Positions 57,133-64,000 of a stretch of 64,000 nt of DNA are shown piece after piece; within the stretch, counting starts at the first letter, position 1, and every line of letters starts with the position of its first letter. Under the pieces are notes generated by a model that was not told where the DNA came from, searched no databases, and was given only the letters and a program-made list of their open reading frames with translations. Where the stretch lies: positions 62,001 through 126,000 of the forward strand of contig CACHNP010000001.1 in assembly GCA_902581285.1 (NCBI GenBank), written 5' to 3'. This DNA is from an uncultured Gammaproteobacteria bacterium. Lineage in GTDB: Bacteria > Pseudomonadota > Gammaproteobacteria > Coxiellales > Coxiellaceae. Both the position numbers and the translations under genes were made by a program.

Positions 57133-58070
57133 GCGTTATCATGAACCCCATCAGTCAGATCAATATCAAAAAAGACACTAGCTTTGCCATGATGCTTGGT
57201 TTACAGCAACGTGATCACGCGATTTTTTACCTTGAGCCCAGCCACGTGTGGCTGCAGGACGGTATTGCATGGGGAAAAATGCATCGCATTCAAGTCATGG
57301 ATGACGCACACCAGTGGTACCAAATTCTAGACACCATTGAGCAACCATTGTCTCATCTCAACGTTATTTTAATGCGCCTCGATCCGCCCGTTGATACCAA
57401 TTTTATTACCCTAACTCACCTACTCAGCCTCGCAGAACAACAAGGCTGCGTGATATTAAACTCACCTCAGGGCCTACGAGACACCAACGAAAAACTGGCC
57501 ACACAGGCATTCCCGCAATGCACACCACCACAAATCGTCACCCATCAAAGAAAACCCATACTCGACTTCGTGTCTCACCACGGAAAGGCGGTCTTGAAAC
57601 CACTTAATAGTATGGGAGGTGGCGGCATTTTCCAACTGCGTGATGACGACACCAATTTGAATACCATCATCGAACAAGCCACACACAATTTCACCCAAAG
57701 GGTGATCGTCCAGCAATACATTCCTGCTATCAGAGAGGGTGATAAGCGCATCATTATCATCAACGGCAAGGCAGTTCCACACGCTCTTTTACGCAAGCCA
57801 ATGACCAATGATTTTCGCGGAAACATCAGTGCGGGCGCGTCAACCACAGTGTGCGAACTCACTGAACGTGACCACTGGATCGTTAACCAGGTCGCCGCTT
57901 CGCTATGTCAACGCGGGCTGCATTTTATTGGGCTTGATGTCATCGGAGACTACCTCACTGAAATCAACGTAACCAGCCCCACGTGTGTTCGCGAGATAGA
58001 AGCAGGAACTGGGACCAGCATCCTGAACCCTTGGTTCGAATTTATTGAAAAGGTCAGCAAGAAACACTAA
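57120..58070 (+). CDS. gshB: Glutathione synthetase
   Basis: ATP-grasp ligase joining glycine to gamma-glutamylcysteine. The 316-residue length is standard. Visible are IGVIMNPISQINIKKDTSFAM-like start, MRLDPPVD, KPLNSMGGGGIF as the ATP-binding glycine loop, and IGLDVIGDYLTEINVTSPT near the C-terminus. The ATG has GAGGAAA upstream and lies inside the end of gshA. Confidence 0.95.
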   Translation: MSSIGVIMNPISQINIKKDTSFAMMLGLQQRDHAIFYLEPSHVWLQDGIAWGKMHRIQVMDDAHQWYQILDTIEQPLSHLNVILMRLDPPVDTNFITLTHLLSLAEQQGCVILNSPQGLRDTNEKLATQAFPQCTPPQIVTHQRKPILDFVSHHGKAVLKPLNSMGGGGIFQLRDDDTNLNTIIEQATHNFTQRVIVQQYIPAIREGDKRIIIINGKAVPHALLRKPMTNDFRGNISAGASTTVCELTERDHWIVNQVAASLCQRGLHFIGLDVIGDYLTEINVTSPTCVREIEAGTGTSILNPWFEFIEKVSKKH

Positions 58071-58233
58071 TCCCTTTTAAAAATGCGAAAAAAAATCAAT
58101 TATTTAATTTTTACTTAATTAAAGTGGCCGCATGTAACGCAAATTTTACACTTACGGAATAACGCCAGTGCATAAATAATGTTATACTACTAATAAGCGT
58201 GTTGAAACCACCCAGAAACTGAGTAACGAAACC

Positions 58234-61200
58234 ATGACCACCCACCACCTGATCGCCACAATAGAGAATGACCCTGACGACAGTGCGCAGCTTGCGTTAG
58301 CGAATCAATTCGCATTTCACATGAATAAAGCCAACCGCAATGACAACGCTTTTCACATCATCACAAACTGCACTCCCAGCAAGCTGACACCGGTGTTGAA
58401 CGCCATCCACACGGCCACAGGAATCACCCCTGATGTTATCACCGTAAAGCCTGCGACCACCAACACTAACCAAGATGCGTCGAAATATTTTCAACAACAA
58501 GTTGCGGAACGAAAAGAGCACATCAAACAAGCAGTCAACGCTCTTTCCAGCACGGATCACCTCTGCTTTGAGTTCGATACCTCACCTAACGGCAGAATGC
58601 AGAATTACTTAACCACACTCAACACCATGGTCACGAGCAACAACCACTCAAGTCACTATCAAATCAGACTTGATGAAACGACACACTGGCAGGCAATTAA
58701 CGGTTTTTGGCATAGATCAGTTAAACTGCAGCGTCATCAGCGCACGGTGGACGAAAGAGCACTTATCAAAATTCCATGCAATGATAACATCTCTGAAGAT
58801 GATGTAATGCTAATCACATCACACCAAACGCCATTTCTGTGTGACCTAGTGGAATCAAAACTCAACGAATTAAAAATACTGTCTCAGGAACTCCCAACAA
58901 ATAAAATCCAGGAGATCGTAAAGCAAGATGATGCTATCAGTAGCAAGAAAGCGACCTGTGATATAAACATTGATATCGCGAAACAAACCAAAGAAATAAT
59001 AATAAATAGCAGCTCAACCACCCTCAGTACTCACAACACAGCCACCGAAGAGAATGACACACACGTGAATGCAAAGAATCTCATCAAAATCAGTCAAAAG
59101 ATTCGAATAAACATGCGCAATAATAAGGAACAAGCAAAAAAGAAAAAAACACTAAGCAAGGCAATCAGGGCTAATCAAACCCAAATAAACAAGCTTAGAG
59201 TTAAGCTAGAGCAACTTGATAGTGAACCAAGTGAGAATGTAAAAACACAGACACAGATAACAAAACTCGAAGCACAAAACCAATCCAAACAATCAGATAT
59301 TGATACACTAGATGAAAAGCTGACACAAATTACAAGTGAATCTCACGACTTCAATCTTCAACTTCAACAAATAACACGTCATCAAGATTTCGACACCATA
59401 AAGACCCAAGCCATTAACCAACTTGACGTCGAAATAACTAAAAACGCACACAATCTCAATAGCCTTTACCAAGAACACGATAACGTGAAAAAAACAGCCA
59501 GCGAGCTATTACAATCAATAAAGAAACAAAATGACCAACTAGAAAAACACTTCCAAAATATCGATACCGTGTTTCGTGAAATACAAAACCAACTCCTTCA
59601 AAACCCGCAATTACAATCTGATTTACTCAAGGATGTAGAGGCCTTCAAGACCCTGTGGGATAACCATTTCAGACTTCAACCACAAAGCCGATACTCCTTC
59701 GAACCCCCGAATTACCACATGTTTCAAGGCATTCTTGACCAAAACACACAGCTCAGTGAAACTATTTCCAGTGGAGAAACAAGAAACCAATTCGAAGCTC
59801 ACAGAGCCCAAATAAGAAATTTTTACGAAAGCCACTCTGCATTACATAACTGGATAGCTCTTATCTCAAGTTACACCAGTCTGATTGGCATCAGAAGCAT
59901 GTTATACAATCGCCTGAGCCAACCACAAGCTGAGAATTCATCTCTCTTATCCATACAAACAATTTCACCTCAACTAATGCTAATACGTAACCAGTTAATC
60001 AGCACCGAGCAGCAATACAGAGACTATAAACAACAAAATCGTGCTCACATCAAATTTAACGAAATACACTCACTCCAATCGCTCCAAAAAACTGAAACAT
60101 GGAATGAGTGGGCACACCAAAACAAAGTGCCGTTAATATTACTTGGCTTAGGTCTTGCCTGTGTTGCCACCACGGTGACTTTAGCCACCATCGGCGCCCC
60201 GATCATCGCCACCATGGCAGCCGTTCCCTTTATCCACGCCGCGTGCGCTGCTGTTGCTCATACCTTTGGCATCAGTCAAATAGTCGCCCAAGCAAGCGTG
60301 CTTAGTGGTGCAAGCGGCTTAATTTTTCCGACGTTAACAGGCCTACTATACAAATTCCAAAATAGCCTGACTCAATTTTTCAAAAACCGTCAACCCCAAC
60401 CATCTATTGCAAAACCAAGTAACAATAATAACGAGAATGACTACAAAGTCAGCAACCCCACGTACACTGCTATCACAAAAGCTGAATTAACCAAATGCAC
60501 ACCGAAAGAAAAGGCACACCTTTTCTTCAACGAATACACCCACATCATCCGCACTCAAGCTAACCCCCTGACTAACTCGCCTTTATTAAACCATCTGGCT
60601 CAAGATCAATCCATCTTCCAATACCCCAATAGAAACCTCGCACTCATAAGAAACTCTCAAAATCAAAATAATCAATTACAAAAAGCGATTAAAGATAAAG
60701 AGTTCACTGATGAATGCGTTCGACTCCCATTACTCATTGACACGGTATTGCATGCAACTCACGCAAATAACAATAATCTTACAAACGCTATTTTTAACTC
60801 TAATGATAGACTCTTTGAAATACTTCTATACACCCGCGCCATCATCGCAGACCCCAAGGCCTCGTTCCAAGAAAAAAAACGCGCACAAGGATTGCTAAAT
60901 CACGTTAGATTCAAACAAAAGTTGGAAACTTGCGACAGTACCGTTATTAATCAACTATTAACCATAAATACAGGCCCAGATACATCTGAAGCAGAATCTG
61001 GTTTAACGACACAGTTTAATTCATTCAGAGGTGACATCGTATCCAACAAAGCATTTACAGCAAAAATTCAAGCGGGCGGTAATGACCTAACTCAGATTAA
61101 TACTGAATTTTGGAATGCGTTATTTGAAATCAAAAAACCAGACTCATTAACCACCACACAGATCACATTCATTGAAACCATTGTAAATGAACTTAACGCC

Positions 61201-61482
61201 CCATCAAAACGCGATGATTATACAACGCAACTCATTGACACGATAGAAGTCTTAACAAATCGCATTGATCCGTCAGAGAAAACAGCATCATTACACCACC
61301 TGCTAACCACGATCAAAGACAGCATTGCAACCCGCTCACAAAGTAAGCCATCATTAAGTGACTCTATTTACAAGTCGATTAGCGGCTGGCTGTGGAGCCA
61401 GGAGACTGGCAACAAGCACGACGAAAAAATAAAAAGCGGCCAACCTCGTCATGACCCAGATCAAAAAATACCCACTAAATAG
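58234..61482 (+). CDS. 1082-residue coiled-coil and membrane protein, effector-like
   Basis: Not recognised. After an N-terminal domain of about 200 residues, residues 285-450 or so form coiled coil rich in K, Q, E and N with heptad-like leucines. Residues 635-710 form a hydrophobic patch that could be two or three membrane helices (around LILLGLGLACVATTVTLA, then a second and third segment). The C-terminal 370 residues are polar and helical, ending in a basic, lysine-rich tail. There is no signal peptide. Large Legionella and Coxiella effectors share this outline, but the outline is not proof. Its neighbour 61720-62091 is also coiled coil. Confidence 0.6.
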   Translation: MTTHHLIATIENDPDDSAQLALANQFAFHMNKANRNDNAFHIITNCTPSKLTPVLNAIHTATGITPDVITVKPATTNTNQDASKYFQQQVAERKEHIKQAVNALSSTDHLCFEFDTSPNGRMQNYLTTLNTMVTSNNHSSHYQIRLDETTHWQAINGFWHRSVKLQRHQRTVDERALIKIPCNDNISEDDVMLITSHQTPFLCDLVESKLNELKILSQELPTNKIQEIVKQDDAISSKKATCDINIDIAKQTKEIIINSSSTTLSTHNTATEENDTHVNAKNLIKISQKIRINMRNNKEQAKKKKTLSKAIRANQTQINKLRVKLEQLDSEPSENVKTQTQITKLEAQNQSKQSDIDTLDEKLTQITSESHDFNLQLQQITRHQDFDTIKTQAINQLDVEITKNAHNLNSLYQEHDNVKKTASELLQSIKKQNDQLEKHFQNIDTVFREIQNQLLQNPQLQSDLLKDVEAFKTLWDNHFRLQPQSRYSFEPPNYHMFQGILDQNTQLSETISSGETRNQFEAHRAQIRNFYESHSALHNWIALISSYTSLIGIRSMLYNRLSQPQAENSSLLSIQTISPQLMLIRNQLISTEQQYRDYKQQNRAHIKFNEIHSLQSLQKTETWNEWAHQNKVPLILLGLGLACVATTVTLATIGAPIIATMAAVPFIHAACAAVAHTFGISQIVAQASVLSGASGLIFPTLTGLLYKFQNSLTQFFKNRQPQPSIAKPSNNNNENDYKVSNPTYTAITKAELTKCTPKEKAHLFFNEYTHIIRTQANPLTNSPLLNHLAQDQSIFQYPNRNLALIRNSQNQNNQLQKAIKDKEFTDECVRLPLLIDTVLHATHANNNNLTNAIFNSNDRLFEILLYTRAIIADPKASFQEKKRAQGLLNHVRFKQKLETCDSTVINQLLTINTGPDTSEAESGLTTQFNSFRGDIVSNKAFTAKIQAGGNDLTQINTEFWNALFEIKKPDSLTTTQITFIETIVNELNAPSKRDDYTTQLIDTIEVLTNRIDPSEKTASLHHLLTTIKDSIATRSQSKPSLSDSIYKSISGWLWSQETGNKHDEKIKSGQPRHDPDQKIPTK

Positions 61483-61719
61483 CAGGCCAGTATTGCTCAT
61501 GCGTCGCTCAAGTGAGATAATATACTGACCACTGCACGTTATAGGCGAACCTAAATGTTGCTGCAAGCATAACTAACAATGATCACACCGTTTTTTTTAA
61601 AACTAAAAATCACTGAAATCATTAACTGCTACACATCATAAGCTTGCTTCAACTCAAAACCCATGACTCAGTGACAACGTTTCAAGGACGAAACGAAATT
61701 TATACACGGAGGTCCCAAC

Positions 61720-62091
61720 ATGACAGCACACAACACATTAAACTCAGCACCATACCAATCGTGCTCACAGCACTTATTAAACATAATCTATCAACTCGCT
61801 CAATCGATCAAACAACTTCAGTCACTGAAGCAAAAACACCAAGGTCTGATATCCACCATGATAGATATCCGAAATCAATGTTTCAGAGATCCTTACAATA
61901 CTGATGCCACTCAGCAATTAGAAATCTGCCAAAGCCATATCCTCGCAAACATCAAAAACACCACGCTACAATATGAAAAAATCAAAACATTCACATTACA
62001 GCTGAATCGCATCAACCAGATACAAGAACATATGCCACGAGTGGACAGTGACACTAAGCACATCACACCACCTCGCCCTTACTCACCCTAA
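61720..62091 (+). CDS. Small helical protein, unknown
   Basis: A 123-residue product preceded by a perfect GGAGGT eight bases before the ATG, which supports translation. Residues 15-105 look like two amphipathic helices or a coiled coil with regularly spaced L, I and Q; the C-terminus is proline-rich. No membrane helix or signal. It follows the 1082-residue gene by 237 bases and could be a chaperone-like partner by size and position, though no known family is evident. Confidence 0.6.
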   Translation: MTAHNTLNSAPYQSCSQHLLNIIYQLAQSIKQLQSLKQKHQGLISTMIDIRNQCFRDPYNTDATQQLEICQSHILANIKNTTLQYEKIKTFTLQLNRINQIQEHMPRVDSDTKHITPPRPYSP

Positions 62092-62166
62092 TGAATCACG
62101 AGCACTGGCTTGACAGTATATGCGTGCACTGTTAACGTTAAATTACATTAACACCAGGAGAACAAA

Positions 62167-63066
62167 GTGGAATTTTTTATCATATTTATTGTTGGCTTGC
62201 TAATCGTCACTATATTTAGCTGCGCTTTCACCGTTGAACAGCAAACCGAAGCCATTATCGAGCGATTCGGACGATTCTCTCGTGCCGCAAAACCTGGCTT
62301 AAACTTTAAACTTCCTTACATCGAACGTATAGCTGGGCGATTGAGCCTACGAATTCAGCAAATCACTGTGAGCGTTGGCACGTTAACTGCAGACAAGGTG
62401 TCCGTTGACTTAGGAATTTCGGTTCAGTACCACGTTTTAGAAGACAAAGTCTTCGAGGCCGCTTACAAACTGAATAACCACATTGAACAAATTAACTCGT
62501 TTGTCTTTGATGTGGTGCGAGCCACCGTACCCAAAATGATTCTGGATGACGTCTTCGAAAAGAAAGACGATATCGCGGTGCAAGTAAAAACCGAGCTCAC
62601 TGATATCATGGAACAATTTGGTTACGGCATCGTCAAAGCGTTGGTTACCGATATCGAGCCAGAACCCAAGGTGCGTGATGCGATGAACCAGATCAACGAA
62701 GCGCAGCGTTTGCGGGTGGCAGCCACGGAGCGCGGTGAAGCAGAAAAAATTCTCAAGGTGAAGGCGGCCGAAGCGGAAGCCAAAAGTACTGAGCTTCAGG
62801 GTGTGGGTATGGCCAATCAACGTAAAGCACTCATTGAAGGTTTAAAAGATTCTATCTCTGACTTTAAGGAAGCGATTGCTGGCACCGATGCCAGAGAAGT
62901 GATGAATCTCGTTCTTCTGACTCAATATTTTGACACACTAAAAAGCATGGGTGAAAAAGGGGCTAACAGCATTCTCATTCCACATAGTCCTGGCGGATTA
63001 GCTGACTTCGCCGACCAAATGCGCAACGCCATGATTTCTGCAAATCTCGCTGCTGATAAGAAATAG
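62167..63066 (+). CDS. SPFH/stomatin-prohibitin family membrane protein
   Basis: One N-terminal helix (residues 2-20) then the band-7 domain: EQQTEAIIERFGRF, PGLNFKLPYIERI, and NEAQRLRVAATERGEAEKILKVKAAEAEAKS, the alanine- and glutamate-rich coiled coil typical of stomatins. The GTG at 62167 has AGGAG six bases upstream. At 299 residues it is like the QmcA/YbbK group. These proteins oligomerise in the membrane, often with proteases. Confidence 0.88.
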   Translation: MEFFIIFIVGLLIVTIFSCAFTVEQQTEAIIERFGRFSRAAKPGLNFKLPYIERIAGRLSLRIQQITVSVGTLTADKVSVDLGISVQYHVLEDKVFEAAYKLNNHIEQINSFVFDVVRATVPKMILDDVFEKKDDIAVQVKTELTDIMEQFGYGIVKALVTDIEPEPKVRDAMNQINEAQRLRVAATERGEAEKILKVKAAEAEAKSTELQGVGMANQRKALIEGLKDSISDFKEAIAGTDAREVMNLVLLTQYFDTLKSMGEKGANSILIPHSPGGLADFADQMRNAMISANLAADKK

Positions 63067-63095
63067 CAGCACCTGGGCCCCTGAAGTCGATCGGA

Positions 63096-63497
63096 TTATT
63101 CTGTGTCGGCTTCAGTGTCTTTATCTTCAACTGAAAAAGACGAACCACAACCACAGGTGGTTTTGGCATTCGGATTTCGAATCACGAACTGGGAACCTGC
63201 CACATCCTCCCTGTAATCAATATCCGCTCCTTTGAGGTACTGATAGCTCATGCAGTCCACCAACAACTTAACCTGACCCAATTGAGCGCCGTCCTCATTG
63301 GTAATCGCCCTCTCTATCACGTGATCATCCTCTCGAATATCCGTATCGAACATGAAGCCATACTGAAATCCAGAGCACCCGCCCCCCTGAATATACACCC
63401 GAAGATTCAACCCCGAATTATCTTGCTCTTCCTCGATCAAGCTCCACACTTTCTGAGCGCAGGCTTTGGTAAAGTTTAAATCAGCAGTAACCGTCAT
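63096..63497 (-). CDS. erpA: Iron-sulfur cluster insertion protein ErpA
   Basis: A-type carrier that delivers Fe-S clusters to enzymes of isoprenoid and other pathways. The three ligand cysteines are Cys41 in GGGCSGF and Cys115 and Cys117 in TTCGCGSSF. The N-terminal sequence and 133-residue length fit ErpA better than IscA; the acidic C-terminal tail (DKDTEADTE) is an addition. It converges with the SPFH gene. Confidence 0.92.
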   Translation of the reverse strand: MTVTADLNFTKACAQKVWSLIEEEQDNSGLNLRVYIQGGGCSGFQYGFMFDTDIREDDHVIERAITNEDGAQLGQVKLLVDCMSYQYLKGADIDYREDVAGSQFVIRNPNAKTTCGCGSSFSVEDKDTEADTE

Positions 63498-63639
63498 ATC
63501 ACTCTCGTCCGATTGATTAAAAATTCAGTCAATTATGAAGCAATGTCACTACCAGGTCAATCTCCGACAACACTCCACTTACCACTCATTCTATGCTAGA
63601 GTAGGCACAATTTAGATCACAAAAAAGGAAGCTTTCGTT

Positions 63640-64000
63640 ATGCGCTGGGTGCTCGCTTTTCATATCATTGCCGTCATTGCCTGGTTTGCGGGCTTATTCT
63701 ACCTGCCCAGACTGTACGTGTATCACTGCCAAGCCATTGATGAGAAAGATAAAAAAGGCTGTGACCGCTTTCTAACCATGGAGCACAAGTTATTCTGGTA
63801 CATCATGACACCAGCAGGTTTAGTCGCCACCGCTATGGGGGGTTGGCTGATCGCACTCAAACCCGAGCTGTTGCACCAAACGTGGTTTCAGATCAAACTC
63901 GTGCTGGCTGGTTTATTGTGGGTGTTTCACCTTAGCTGTGGCCGCTGCTTACGCCAATTCAAGTGCAATCAAAACCGACACAAAGAAAAATTTTACAGAT
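63640..64000 (+). CDS. hemJ: Protoporphyrinogen IX oxidase HemJ (3' end outside window)
   Basis: An ATG at 63640 with AAAGGAAG upstream opens a frame that runs to the window edge with no stop. The N-terminus reads MRWVLAFHIIAVIAWFAGLF then YLPRLYVYH, the conserved HemJ (UPF0093) opening with its histidine and the invariant FYLPRLFVYH-like motif. HemJ is a four-helix membrane enzyme of heme synthesis. About 120 residues are visible of the usual 140-150. Confidence 0.93.
   Translation, partial: MRWVLAFHIIAVIAWFAGLFYLPRLYVYHCQAIDEKDKKGCDRFLTMEHKLFWYIMTPAGLVATAMGGWLIALKPELLHQTWFQIKLVLAGLLWVFHLSCGRCLRQFKCNQNRHKEKFYR

Overview
The window is AT-rich gammaproteobacterial chromosome. Both edges cut a gene: lolB on the left and hemJ on the right. 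Housekeeping genes (lolB-ispE-tRNA-Gln-prs-rplY-pth-ychF, glnS, epmB, parC, rpe, djlA, gshAB, erpA) are dense and normal in length. Between them lie large unrecognised, coiled-coil, repeat-bearing or eukaryote-like proteins. That mix suggests a host-associated bacterium of the Legionellales type, but this is an inference; no secretion-system gene is in the window.

Layout. Positions 1-4866 hold the housekeeping block, followed by an intact elongator tRNA-Met at 4969-5045. Positions 5342-15017 are accessory: a fatty acyl-AMP ligase (FAAL)-ACP-acyltransferase fusion with an MFS transporter, a small two-helix membrane protein, a crtI-crtB-crtY carotenoid operon, a decayed glutathione S-transferase copy, a decayed tRNA-Met 3' end at 14441-14503 and a broken HExxH protein. 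The tRNA-Met gene and its remnant are in direct orientation and bracket much of this block like the ends of an old tRNA-targeted island. Positions 15167-22285 carry the intact paralogues of the small membrane protein and the GST, a 1573-residue protein starting with PEP-synthase-like domains, and a protein with a triplicated motif. After crcB, an aminotransferase/oxidoreductase pair (22835-24875) looks like UDP-GlcNAc3N synthesis for lipid A.

The most striking locus is the five-gene minus-strand operon at 26379-34554: FAAL-ACP, FAAL-ACP-serine-palmitoyltransferase-like fusion, a reductase with the YPPDTDTP signature of eukaryotic 3-ketodihydrosphingosine reductase, a GNAT-like N-acyltransferase, and a membrane protein with the catalytic pattern of sphingomyelin synthase. 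Together these could build a phosphosphingolipid from free fatty acids and an amino acid without acyl-CoA.

From 34848 to 43512 lie a 3-hydroxyisobutyryl-CoA hydrolase and a yejABEF-type peptide importer, split between yejE and yejF by an opposite-strand gene that resembles a mitochondrial solute carrier. From 43655 to 49781 come epmB, glnS, a gene-poor kilobase, a secreted alpha/beta hydrolase and a lipoprotein with three four-cysteine modules. From 49783 to 64000 come parC, two regulators, rpe, djlA, gshA-gshB, a 1082-residue coiled-coil/membrane protein with a small coiled-coil neighbour, an SPFH protein, erpA and the start of hemJ.
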